From NCBI RefSeq assembly GCF_051020955.1, contig NW_027476382.1, positions 203,025-267,024 on the forward strand: 64,000 bases of DNA. Reading direction: 5' to 3'. Below the pieces are notes generated by a model. It did no database searches and had not been told where the DNA came from. It worked only from the letters and a program-made list of their open reading frames with translations. The position numbers were made by a program, and so were the translations under genes. Source of the stretch: Megalopta genalis. Its lineage: Eukaryota > Arthropoda > Insecta > Hymenoptera > Halictidae. Positions 12,645 to 24,942 of this stretch are shown piece after piece. Each line of letters begins with the position of its first letter. The first letter of the stretch is position 1.

Positions 12645-13917
12645 GTTTGTTTCGCATGCAGTTGAAGCTAAATCATGTATATCACAAGTATTTGAAGCTA
12701 AACCATTTGTTTCGCATGTATTTAATGCTAAGCCTTCTACTACGCATTGATTTGAAGCTAAATCATGTGTTTCGCATTGATTTGAAGATAAATCGTGTGA
12801 TTCGCATGGATTTAAACCTCACTCGTTTTTGGGCATGCAGTTGAAGCTAAATCATGTATATCACAAGTATTCGAAGCTAAACCATTTGTTTCGCATGGAT
12901 TTGAAGAAAAGCCTTTTACTTCGCTTTGATTTGAAGCTAAATCATTTGTTTCGCATGGATTTGAAGCTAAAACTTCTACTTGGCGTTGATTTGAAACTAT
13001 ATCATGTATTTCGCATAGATTTGAAGCTAACTCGTTTGTTTTGCATGCAGTTAAAGATAAATCATGTATATCACAAGTATTTGAAGATAAATCATTCGTA
13101 TCGCATCGATCTGAAGCTAAGCATTCTACTTCGCATGAATGTGGAGCTGAATTATGTGTTTCGCCCGGATTTGAAGCTAAGCCTTCTACTTCGCATTGAT
13201 TTGAAACTAAATCATGTGTTTCGCTTGGATTTGATGTTAACTCGTTTGTTTCTCATGCAGTTGAAGCTAAATCATGTATATCACAAGTAGTTGAAGCTAA
13301 ACCATCTGTTTCGCATGAATTTGAAGCTAAATCATGTGTTTCGCATGGATTTGAGGCCAGCTCGTCTGTTTCGCCTGTATTTGAAACTATATCACTTATA
13401 TCGCAATTATCTGAAGAAAAATCATTTGTTTCTCATGTATTTGAAGCCAAGCCTTCTACTGCGCATTGATTCGAAGCTAAATCATGTGAATCGCATGGAT
13501 TTGAATCTAGCTCGTTGGTTTCGCATGCATTTGAATCTAAATCATGTATATCACAAGTATTTGATGCTAAACCATTTGTTTCGCATTAATTTGAAGCTAC
13601 GCCTTCTAGTTCGCATTGATTTGATGTTAATTCATGTGTTTCCCTTGGGTGTGAAGCAAAATCGCTTGTTTCGCATGCAGCTGAAGCTAAATCATGTATA
13701 TCACAAGTATTTGAAGCTATACCATTTGATTCGAATGGATTTGAAACCAAGCCTTCTACTTCGCATTAATTTGAACCTAAATAATGTGTTTTGCTGGGAT
13801 TCGAAGTTAAGCCTTCTACTTCGCATTCATTTGAAACTAAATCATGTGTTTCGCTTGGATTTGAAGTTAACTCGTTTGTTTCTCATGCAGTTGAAGCTAA
13901 ATCGTGTATAACACAAG
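12645..13917 (+). repeat. 1,589-bp-offset tandem duplication, first copy
   Basis: This segment is repeated almost exactly at 14,234-15,506. It includes the distinctive CTCGTTTTTGGGCATGCAG variant (near 12,822 and 14,411), a GATTTGAAGAAAAGCC variant and the GCCCGG variant near 13,162 and 14,751. The copies share rare substitutions not found in the equivalent block I sequence near 2,702-3,260, for example GAGCTGAATTATG instead of GAGCTAAATTATG. The duplication therefore arose within block II. Confidence 0.88.
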
Positions 13918-14233
13918 TATTTGAAGCTGAACCATATGATTCGCATGGATTTGAAGCTATATCACTTATATCGCAATTATCTGAAGATAAATCATTTGTT
14001 TCTCATGTATTTGAAGATAAGCCTTGTACTTCGCATTGATTTCAAGCTAAATGATGTGTTTCGCATGGATTTGAAGCTAACTCGTTTGTTTCGCCTGCAT
14101 TTGAAGCTGAATCATGTATATCACAAGTATTTGAAGCTAAACCATTTGTTTCTCATATATTTCAAGCTAAGCCTTCCACTTCGCATTGATTCGAAACTAA
14201 ATAATATGTTTCGCTTGGTTTTGAAGCTATAGC

Positions 14234-15506
14234 GTTTGTTTCGCATGCAGTTGAAGCTAAATCATGTATATCACAAGTATTTGAAGCTAAACCATTTGTT
14301 TCGCATGTATTTAAAGCTAAGACTTCTACTACGCATTGATTTGAAGCTAAATCATGTGTTTCGCATTGATTTGAAGATAAATCGTGTGATTCGCATGGAT
14401 TTAAACCTCACTCGTTTTTGGGCATGCAGTTGAAGCTAAATCATGTATATCACAAGTATTCGAAGCTAAACCATTTGTTTCGCATGGATTTGAAGAAAAG
14501 CCTTTTACTTCGCTTTGATTTGAAGCTAAATCATTTGTTTCGCATGGATTTGAAGCTAAAACTTCTACTTGGCGTTGATTTGAAACTATATCATGTATTT
14601 CGCATAGATTTGAAGCTAACTCGTTTGTTTTGCATGCAGTTAAAGATAAATCATGTATATCACAAGTATTTGAAGATAAATCATTCGTATCGCATCGATC
14701 TGAAGCTAAGCATTCTACTTCGCATGAATGTGGAGCTGAATTATGTGTTTCGCCCGGATTTGAAGCTAAGCCTTCTACTTCGCATTGATTTGAAACTAAA
14801 TCATGTGTTTCGCTTGGATTTGATGTTAACTCGTTTGTTTCTCATGCAGTTGAAGCTAAATCATGTATATCACAAGTAGTTGAAGCTAAACCATCTGTTT
14901 CGCATGAATTTGAAGCTAAATCATGTGTTTCGCATGGATTTGAGGCCAGCTCGTCTGTTTCGCCTGTATTTGAAACTATATCACTTATATCGCAATTATC
15001 TGAAGAAAAATCATTTGTTTCTCATGTATTTGAAGCCAAGCCTTCTACTGCGCATTGATTCGAAGCTAAATCATGTGAATCGCATGGATTTGAATCTAGC
15101 TCGTTGGTTTCGCATGCATTTGAATCTAAATCATGTATATCACAAGTATTTGATGCTAAACCATTTGTTTCGCATTAATTTGAAGCTACGCCTTCTAGTT
15201 CGCATTGATTTGATGTTAATTCATGTGTTTCCCTTGGGTGTGAAGCAAAATCGCTTGTTTCGCATGCAGCTGAAGCTAAATCATGTATATCACAAGTATT
15301 TGAAGCTATACCATTTGATTCGAATGGATTTGAAACCAAGCCGTCTACTTCGCATTAATTTGAACCTAAATAATGTGTTTTGCTGGGATTCGAAGTTAAG
15401 CCTTCTACTTCGCATTGATTTGAAACTAAATCATGTGTTTCGCTTGGATTTGAAGTTAACTCGTTTGTTTCTCATGCAGTTGAAGCTAAATCGTGTATAA
15501 CACAAG
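14234..15506 (+). repeat. 1,589-bp-offset tandem duplication, second copy
   Basis: This is the second copy of 12,645-13,917. The two differ at only a few positions noticed by eye, such as CCGTCTACTTCGC here near 15,342 against CCTTCTACTTCGC near 13,753. The intervening 13,918-14,233 corresponds to 2,202-2,517 of block I. After 15,506 the sequence leaves the duplicated pattern at an ACAAGTAGTT/ACAAGTATTT difference. Confidence 0.88.
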
Positions 15507-15745
15507 TAGTTGAAGCTAAACCATGTGTTTCGCATGAATTTGAAGCTAAATCATGTGTTTCTCTTGGATTTGAAGCTAACTCGTTTGTTGCGCATGCACT
15601 TGAAGCTAAATCATGTATGTTACAAGTATTTTAAGCTGAACCATTTGAATCGCATGGACTTGAATCTATGCCTTCTACTTCGTACTGATTCGAAGCTAAA
15701 TCATTTGTTTTGCTTGGATTTGTAGCTAACTCGATTGTTTCGCAT

Positions 15746-15780
15746 TCCTTCTACTTCGCATTGATTTGAAGTTTGGATTT
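15746..15780 (+). repeat. Truncated-unit scar (GAAGTTTGGATTTGAAG)
   Basis: Two units are joined irregularly here: a class E-like unit (CCTTCTACTTCGCATTG) follows a B-like unit cut short, and it is itself followed by GAAGTTTGGATTTGAAG, a unit missing its middle. The same scar occurs near 25,525, 36,145, 43,819, 52,006, 56,258 and 59,976. One original deletion was therefore copied with larger segments, which makes the scar a useful lineage marker. Confidence 0.85.
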
Positions 15781-18700
15781 GAAGCTAACTCGTTTGTTAC
15801 GCAATGCAGTTGATGCTAAATCATGTATAAAACAAGTATTTGAAGCTAAACCATTTATTTCGCATGCATTTGAAGCTAAGTCTTCTACTCTGCATGAAAT
15901 TGAAGCTAAATCATGTGTTTCGCTTGGATATGAAGCTAACTCGTTTGTTTCGCATGCAGTTGATGCTAAATCATGTATATCACAAGTAGTTGAAGCTAAA
16001 GCATTTGTTTCGCGTGAATATTAAGCTAAACCATGTGTTTCGATCGAATCTGAAGCTGAATTATGTGTTTCGCTTGGATTCGAAGCTAACTCGTTTGTTT
16101 CGCATACAGTTGAAGCTAAATCATGTTTATCACAAGTATCTGAATCTAAATCATTTGTCTCGCATTGATTTGAAGCTAAGCGTTCTACTTCGCATTGATT
16201 TGAAGCTAAATCATGTGTTTCTCATGGATTTGAAGCTAACTCGTTTCTATCGCATGGATTTAAAGCTAACTCATTTGTTCCGCATGCAGTTGAAGCTATA
16301 TCACTTATGTTCGCAAGTATTTGAAGCTAAATCATTCGTTTCGCATGGAGTTGAAGCTAAGCCTTCTACTTCGCATTGATTTGGATATAAATCATATGTT
16401 TCTCATGGATTTAAAGCTAACGCGTTTGTTTCGCATGCAGTTGAAGCTAAATCATGTATAACACAAGTATTTGAAGCTAAACCATTTGATTCTCATGGAT
16501 TTGGAGCTAAGCCTTCCAACTTCGCATTGATTTGGAGCTAAGTCATGTGTTTCGCATGGATTTAAAGCTAACACGTTTGTTTCGCATGCAGTTGAAGCTA
16601 TATCACTTATGTTCGCAAGTATTTGAAGCTAAATCATTCGTTTCGCACGGAGTTGAAGCTAAGCCTTCTACTTCGCATTGATTTGAAGCTAAATCAAGTG
16701 TTTCGTTTGGATTTGAAGAAAACCCGTTTGTTTCGCATGCAGTTGAAGCTATATCACTTATGCTCGCAAGTATTTGAAGCTAAATCATTCCTTTCGCATG
16801 GAGTTGAAGCTAAGCCTTCCACTTCGCATTGATTTGAAGATAAATCATGTGTTTCACTTGGATTTCAACCTAACTCGTTTGTTTCGCATGCAGTTGAAGC
16901 TCAATCATGTATATCACAAGTATTTGAAGCTAAACCATTTGATTCGCATTGGTTTTGATGCTAAGCCTTCTACTTCGCATTGATTTGAAGCTAAATTATG
17001 TGTTACGCATGGATATGAAGCTCACTCGTTTGTTTTTCCAGCATTCGAAGCTATATTACTTATATCGCATGTATTTGAAGCTGAACCATTTGTTTCGCAT
17101 GAATATTTAGCTAAACCATGTGCTTCTAATGAATTTGAAGCTAAATCATGTGTTTCGCATGTATTTTTCAAGCTAACTCGTTTGATTCGCCTGCATGTGA
17201 AGCTAAATCATGTATATCATAAGTTTTTGAAGCTAAACCATTTGTTTCGCATGGATTCGAAGATCAGCCTTCTACTTCGCATTGATCTGAAGCTAAATCA
17301 AGTGTCTCGTTTGGATTTGAAGTTAACTCGTTAGTTTCGCATGCAGTTGAAGCTAAATCATGTATATCACAAGTATTTGAAGCTAAACCATTTGATTCTC
17401 ATGGATTTGGAGCTAAGCCTTCCAACTTCGCATTGATTTGGAGCTAAATCATGTGTTTCGCATGGATTTAAAGCTAACACTTTTGTTTCGCATGCAGTTG
17501 AAGCTAAATAATGTATATCACAAGTATTTGAAGATAATCCATTTGTTTCGCACGGATTCGAAAATCAGCCTTCTACTTCGCATTGGTTTGAAGGTAAATC
17601 ATGTGTTTCGCTTGGATTTGAAGCTAACTCGTTTGTTTCGCATGCAGTTGAAGCTAAATCATGCTTATCACAAGTATCCTAATCTAAACCATCTGGGTCG
17701 CAATAATATGAAGCTAGGAAGCTGAACCGTGTGATTCGCACGGACTTGCAGCTAACTCGATTGTAGCGCGTGCATTTGAAGCTATATCACTTATATCGCA
17801 ATTATCTGAAGATAAATCATTTGTTTCTCACGTATTTGAAGCTAAGCGTTCTACTTCGCATTGATTTGAAACTAAATCATGTGTTTCGCTTGGATTTGAA
17901 GCTAACTCGTTCGTTTCGCCTGCAGCTGAAACTAAATCATGTATATCACAAGTATTTGAAGCTAAACCATTTGATTCGCATGGATTTTCAACTAAGCCTT
18001 CTGCTTCGCATTAATTTGAAGCTATGTCAAGTGTTTCGCTTGGGTTTTAAGCTAACTCGTTTGTTTCGCATGCAGTTGTAGCTAAATCATGTATGACACA
18101 ACTATTTGAGGCTAAACCATTTGATTCCCATGGATTTGAAGCTAAGACTTCTACTTCGCATTGATATGGATCTACACCATATGTTTCGCATGGATTTAAA
18201 GCTAACACGTTTTTTTCGCCTGCATTTGAATCTAAATCATGTATGTTAAAAATATTTGAAGTTAAACCATTTGTTTCGCTTTGATTTGAAGCTAAGCCTT
18301 CTAGTTCGCATTGATTTGAAACTGAATCGTGTGTTTTGCTTGAATTTGAAGGCAACACGTTTGTTTCGCATGCGGTTGAAGCTAAATCATGTATATCACA
18401 AGTATTTGAAGCTGAACCATTTGTTTCGCACGGATTTGAAGCTAAGCCTTCTACTTCGCATTGACTTGACGCTAAATATTGTGTCTCGCTTGGATTTGAA
18501 GCTAACTCTTTTGTTACGCATGCAGTTGAAGCTGAATCATGTATGTCACAAGTATTTGAAGCAAAAACATTTGTTTCGCATGGATTATGAAGCTAAGCCT
18601 TCTACTTCGCATTGATTTGAATCCAAATCATGTGTTCCGCTTGGATTTGAAGCTAACTCGTTTGTTTCCCATGCAGTTGAAGCTAAATCATGTATATCAC

Positions 18701-19329
18701 AAGTATTTGAAGCTAAACCATTTGTTTCGCATGCAGTTGAATCTAAATCATGTATATCACAAGTATTTCAAGCTAAACCATTTGATTCCCATGGATTTGA
18801 AGCTAAGACTTCTACTTCGCATTGATATGGATCTACACCATATGTTTCGCATGGATTTAAAGCTAACACGTTTTTTTCGCCTGCATTTGAATCTAAATCA
18901 TGTATGTTAAAAATATTTGAAGTTAAACCATTTGTTTCGCTTCGATTTGAAGCTAAGCCTTCTGGTTCGCATTGATATGGACCTAAATCATATGTTTCCC
19001 ATAGATTTAAAGCTAACTCGAATGTTTCGCCTGCATTTGATGCATTATATCACTTATATCGCAATTATCTGAAGATAAATCATTTGTTTCTCATGTATTT
19101 GAAGCTAAGCGTTCTATTTCGCATTGATTAGAAACTAAATCATCTGTTTCGCTTGGATTTGAAGCTAACTCGTTTGTTTCGCCTGCAGCTGAAACTAAAT
19201 CATGTATATCACAAGTATTTGAAGCAAAACCATTTGATTCGCATTGATTTTAAACTAAGCCTTCTACTTCGCATTGATTTGAAGCTAAATCATGTGTTTC
19301 GCATTGATTTGAAGCTGAATCATGTGTTT

Positions 19330-22124
19330 CGCCTGCATTTGAAATAAACATCACTCATATTCGCAAGCATTTGAAGATCAATCATTCGTTTCGCATGGAT
19401 TTGAAGCTAAGCCTTCTACTGCATATTGATTTGAAGCTGAATCATGTGTTTCGCATGGATTTGAAACTAACTCGTTTGTTTCGCCTGCATTTGAAATAAA
19501 TATCACTCATATTCGCAAGCATTTGAAGATCAATCATTCGTTTCGCATGGATTTGAAGCTAAGCCTTCTACTTCGCTCTGATTTGAAGCTAAGTCATGTG
19601 TTTCGCTAGAATTTGAAGCTAACTCGTTTGTTTGGCATGCCGTTGAATCTAAATCATGTATATCACAAGTATTTGAAGCTAAACCATTTGTTTCGCATGG
19701 ATTCGAAAGGTAAGACTTCTACTTCTCCTTGATTTGAAGCTAAATTATGTGTTTTGTATGGATTTGAAGCTAACTCGTTTGTTTCGCATGCAGTTGAATC
19801 TAAATCATGTATATCACAAGTATTTCAAGCTAAAACATTTGATTCGCATGGATTAGTAACTATGCCTTCTACTTCGCATTGATTTGAAGCTGAATCATGT
19901 GTTTCGCTTGAATTTGAAGTTAACACGTTTGATTCGCCTGCATTTGAAGCTAAATCATGTATGTTGCAAGTATTTGAAGCTCAACCATTTGATTCGCATG
20001 AATATTAAGCTAAACCATATGTTTCGCATGAGTATTAAGCTAAACCATTTGTATCGCTTGAATTTGATGCTATATCATGTGTTTCTCTAGGATTTGAAGC
20101 TATCTCGTTTGTTTGGCATGCAGTTGTAGCTAAATCATGTATATCACAAGTACTTGAAGCTAAACCATTAGATTCGCACGGATTTGAAGCTAAGCCTTCT
20201 ACTTCGCATTGACTTGACGCTAAATATTGTGTCTCGCTTGGATTTGAAGCTAACTCTTTTGTTACGCATGCAGTTGAAGCTGAATCATGTATGTCACAAG
20301 TATTTGAAGCAAAAACATTTGTTTCGCATGGATTATGAAGCTAAGCCTTCTACTTCGCATTGATTTGAATCCAAATCATGTGTTCCGCTTGGATTTGAAG
20401 CTAACTCGTTTGTTTCCCATGCAGTTGAAGCTAAATCATGTATATCACAAGTATTTGAAGCTAAACCATTTGTTTCGCATGCAGTTGAATCTAAATCATG
20501 TATATCACAAGTATTTCAAGCTAAACCATTTGATTCCCATGGATTTGAAGCTAAGACTTCTACTTCGCATTGATATGGATCTACACCACATGTTTCGCAT
20601 GGATTTAAAGCTAACACGTTTTTTTCGCCTGCATTTGAATCTAAATCATGTATGTTAGAAATATTTGAAGTTAAACCATTTGTTTCGCTTCGATTTGAAG
20701 CTAAGCCTTCTGGTTCGCATTGATATGGACCCAAATCATATGTTTCCCATGGATTTAAAGCTAACTCGAATGTTTCGCCTGCATTTGAAGCTATATCACT
20801 TATATCGCAATTATCTGAAGATAAATCATTTGTTTCTCATGTATTTGAAGCTAAGTGTTCTATTTCGCATTGATTTGAAACTAAATCATCTGTTTCGCTT
20901 GGATTTGAAGCTAACTCGTTTGTTTCGCCTGCAGCTGAAACTAAATCATGTATATCACAAGTATTTGAAGCTAAACCATTTGATTCGCATTGATTTTAAA
21001 CTAAGCCTTCTACTTCGCATTAATTTGAAGCTAAATCATGTGTTTTGCTTGGATTTGAAGCTAACTCGTTTGTTTCGCCTGCATTTGACGACATATCATG
21101 TATATCACAAGTATCTGAATCTAAACCATCTGTTTCGCATGGATTTCAAGCTAAGGCTTCTACTTCGCATTGATTTGATGCTAAATCATGCGTTTCAAAT
21201 GGATTTGAATCTAACTCGATTGTTTCGCGTGCATTTCAAGCTATATCACTTATATCGCCATTATCTGATAATAAATCATTTGATTCTCATGTATTTGAAG
21301 CTAAGCCTTCTACTTCGCATGATTTGAAGCTAAATCATGTATATCACAAGTATTTCAAGCTGAACCACTTGTTTCGCATGAATATTAAGCTAAACCATGT
21401 GTTTCGCTTGAATTTGATGCTGAATCATGTGTTTCTCTAGGATTTGAAGCTAACTCGTTTGTTTGGCATGCATTTGAAGCTAAATCATGTATATTGCAAG
21501 TATTTGAAGCTCAACCATTTGATTCGCATGAATATTAAGCTAAACCATATGTTTCGCATGAGTATTAAGCTAAACCATTTGTATCGCTTGAATTTGATGC
21601 TAAATCATGTGTTTCTGTAGGATTTGAAGCTAACTCGTTTGTTTGGCATGCAGTTGTAGCTAAATCATGATTATCACAATTACCTGAAGCTAAACCATTA
21701 GATTCGCATGGATTTGAAGCTAAGCCTTCTACTGCACATTGATTTGAAGCTGAATCATGTTTTTCGCATGGATTTGAAACTAACTCGTTCGTTTCGCATG
21801 CAGTTGAAGCTAAATCATGTATATCACAAGCATTTGAAGATAAACCATACCTTTCGCATGGATTTGAAACTAAGCATTCTACTTCGCATTTATTTGAAGC
21901 TAAATCATGTGTTTCGCATTGATTTGAAGCTGAATCATGTGTTTCGCTTGAATTTGAAGCTAACACGTTTGTTTCGCATGCAGTTGAAACTAAATCATGT
22001 ATATCGTAGGTATTTGAAGCTAAACCATTTGATTCGCATGGATTTGAAGCTAAGCCTTCTACTGCACATTGATTTGAAGCTGAATCATGTGTTTCGCATG
22101 GATTTGAAACTAACTCGTTTGTTT
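19330..22124 (+). repeat. 2,795-bp unit, copy 1 (type a)
   Basis: This is the first full copy of a 2,795-bp repeat built of about 93 of the 30-bp units. It begins at TTTCGCCTGCATTTGAAAT. Diagnostic type-a bases are CACATGTTTCG near 20,587, GAATCTAAATC near 20,637, AAGTGTTC near 20,854, ACCACTTG near 21,364 and CATGATTATC near 21,667. It carries two copies of the TTGCAAG…GAATATTAAG…GAGTATTAAG marker block (near 19,965 and 21,491). Confidence 0.88.
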
Positions 22125-22149
22125 CGCCTGCATTTGAAATAAACATCAC
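21565..22149 (-). other. Longest minus-strand open frame (194 codons), probably non-genic
   Basis: On this strand the 30-bp unit encodes a decapeptide with one cysteine: A SNPCETHDLA, B STACETNELA, C SNTCDIHDLA, D SNPCETNGLA, E SNQCEVEGLA. Unlike the plus EAK frame, none of the five consensus units contains a stop in this frame. The frame here runs for 19 decapeptides and ends at the TAA created by GAATATTAAGCT. Nearly identical frames are at 24,360-24,944, 29,989-30,573, 32,784-33,368 and 40,459-41,043, as parts of duplicated segments. No domain or non-repetitive start is recognised. It could be a relic of a Cys-containing repetitive protein, but an accident of phase is more likely. Confidence 0.25.
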
Positions 22150-24919
22150 TCATATTCGCAAGCATTTGAAGATCAATCATTCGTTTCGCATGGATTTGAA
22201 GCTAAGCCTTCTACTGCATATTGATTTGAAGCTGAATCATGTGTTTCGCATGGATTTGAAACTAACTCGTTTGTTTCGCCTGCATTTGAAATAAATATCA
22301 CTCATATTCGCAAGCATTTGAAGATCAATCATTCGTTTCGCATGGATTTGAAGCTAAGCCTTCTACTTCGCTCTGATTTGAAGCTAAGTCATGTGTTTCG
22401 CTAGAATTTTAAGCTAACTCGTTTGTTTGGCATGCCGTTGAATCTAAATCATGTATATCACAAGTATTTGAAGCTAAACCATTTGTTTCGCATGGATTCG
22501 AAAGGTAAGACTTCTACTTCTCCTTGATTTGAAGCTAAATTATGTGTTTTGTATGGATTTGAAGCTAACTCGTTTGTTTCGCATGCAGTTGAATCTAAAT
22601 CATGTATATCACAAGTATTTCAAGCTAAAACATTTGATTCGCATGGATTAGTAACTATGCCTTCTACTTCGCATTGATTTGAAGCTGAATCATGTGTTTC
22701 GCTTGAATTTGAAGTTAACACGTTTGATTCGCCTGCATTTGAAGCTAAATCATGTATATTGCAAGTATTTGAAGCTCAACCATTTGATTCGCATGAATAT
22801 TAAGCTAAACCATATGTTTCGCATGAGTATTAAGCTAAACCATTTGTATCGCTTGAATTTGATGCTATATCATGTGTTTCTCTAGGATTTGAAGCTATCT
22901 CGTTTGTTTGGCATGCAGTTGTAGCTAAATCATGTATATCACAAGTACTTGAAGCTAAACCATTAGATTCGCACGGATTTGAAGCTAAGCCTTCTACTTC
23001 GCATTGACTTGACGCTAAATATTGTGTCTCGCTTGGATTTGAAGCTAACTCTTTTGTTACGCATGCAGTTGAAGCTGAATCATGTATGTCACAAGTATTT
23101 GAAGCAAAAACATTTGTTTCGCATGGATTATGAAGCTAAGCCTTCTACTTCGCATTGATTTGAATCCAAATCATGTGTTCCGCTTGGATTTGAAGCTAAC
23201 TCGTTTGTTTCCCATGCAGTTGAAGCTAAATCATGTATATCACAAGTATTTGAAGCTAAACCATTTGTTTCGCATGCAGTTGAATCTAAATCATGTATAT
23301 CACAAGTATTTCAAGCTAAACCATTTGATTCCCATGGATTTGAAGCTAAGACTTCTACTTCGCATTGATATGGATCTACACCATATGTTTCGCATGGATT
23401 TAAAGCTAACACGTTTTTTTCGCCTGCATTTGAATGTAAATCATGTATGTTAGAAATATTTGAAGTTAAACCATTTGTTTCGCTTCGATTTGAAGCTAAG
23501 CCTTCTGGTTCGCATTGATATGGACCCAAATCATATGTTTCCCATGGATTTAAAGCTAACTCGAATGTTTCGCCTGCATTTGAAGCTATATCACTTATAT
23601 CGCAATTATCTGAAGATAAATCATTTGTTTCTCATGTATTTGAAGCTAAGCGTTCTATTTCGCATTGATTTGAAACTAAATCATCTGTTTCGCTTGGATT
23701 TGAAGCTAACTCGTTTGTTTCGCCTGCAGCTGAAACTAAATCATGTATATCACAAGTATTTGAAGCTAAACCATTTGATTCGCATTGATTTTAAACTAAG
23801 CCTTCTACTTCGCATTAATTTGAAGCTAAATCATGTGTTTTGCTTGGATTTGAAGCTAACGCGTTTGTTTCGCCTGCATTTGACGACATATCATGTATAT
23901 CACAAGTATCTGAACCTAAACCATCTGTTTCGCATGGATTTCAAGCTAAGGCTTCTACTTCGCATTGATTTGATGCTAAATCATGCGTTTCAAATGGATT
24001 TGAATCTAACTCGATTGTTTCGCGTGCATTTCAAGCTATATCACTTATATCGCCATTATCTGATAATAAATCATTTGATTCTCATGTATTTGAAGCTAAG
24101 CCTTCTACTTCGCATGATTTGAAGCTAAATCATGTATATCACAAGTATTTCAAGCTGAACCATTTGTTTCGCATGAATATTAAGCTAAACCATGTGTTTC
24201 GCTTGAATTTGATGCTGAATCATGTGTTTCTCTAGGATTTGAAGCTAACTCGTTTGTTTGGCATGCATTTGAAGCTAAATCATGTATATTGCAAGTATTT
24301 GAAGCTCAACCATTTGATTCGCATGAATATTAAGCTAAACCATATGTTTCGCATGAGTATTAAGCTAAACCATTTGTATCGCTTGAATTTGATGCTAAAT
24401 CATGTGTTTCTGTAGGATTTGAAGCTAACTCGTTTGTTTGGCATGCAGTTGTAGCTAAATCATGTTTATCACAATTACCTGAAGCTAAACCATTAGATTC
24501 GCATGGATTTGAAGCTAAGCCTTCTACTGCACATTGATTTGAAGCTGAATCATGTTTTTCGCATGGATTTGAAACTAACTCGTTCGTTTCGCATGCAGTT
24601 GAAGCTAAATCATGTATATCACAAGCATTTGAAGATAAACCATACCTTTCGCATGGATTTGAAACTAAGCATTCTACTTCGCATTTATTTGAAGCTAAAT
24701 CATGTGTTTCGCATTGATTTGAAGCTGAATCATGTGTTTCGCTTGAATTTGAAGCTAACACGTTTGTTTCGCATGCAGTTGAAGCTAAATCATGTATATC
24801 GTAGGTATTTGAAGCTAAACCATTTGATTCGCATGGATTTGAAGCTAAGCCTTCTACTGCACATTGATTTGAAGCTGAATCATGTGTTTCGCATGGATTT
24901 GAAACTAACTCGTTTGTTT
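22125..24919 (+). repeat. 2,795-bp unit, copy 2 (type b)
   Basis: This is the tandem neighbour of copy 1, joined without spacer. Type-b bases are CATATGTTTCG near 23,382, GAATGTAAATC near 23,432, AAGCGTTC near 23,649, ACCATTTG near 24,159 and CATGTTTATC near 24,462. The unit ends where the motif TTTCGCCTGC is followed by TTTTGAAAT rather than ATTTGAAAT. Confidence 0.88.
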
Positions 24920-24942
24920 CGCCTGCTTTTGAAATAAACATC

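Larger units (their letters stand above)
11052..20251 (+). repeat. Block II, diverged second copy of block I
   Basis: Base 1 of the window is matched at 11,052, and the correspondence continues with stepwise offset changes to about 20,251. Near 11,386 the copy lacks 148 bp present in block I at about 335-480. Near 11,838 it lacks 120 bp. Near 12,661 it jumps from the block I 1,900 region to sequence like 2,534-3,130 (offset 10,127). It then contains an extra tandem duplication before resuming at 13,921. Scattered single-base differences separate the blocks, so this duplication is older than those further right. Confidence 0.83.
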
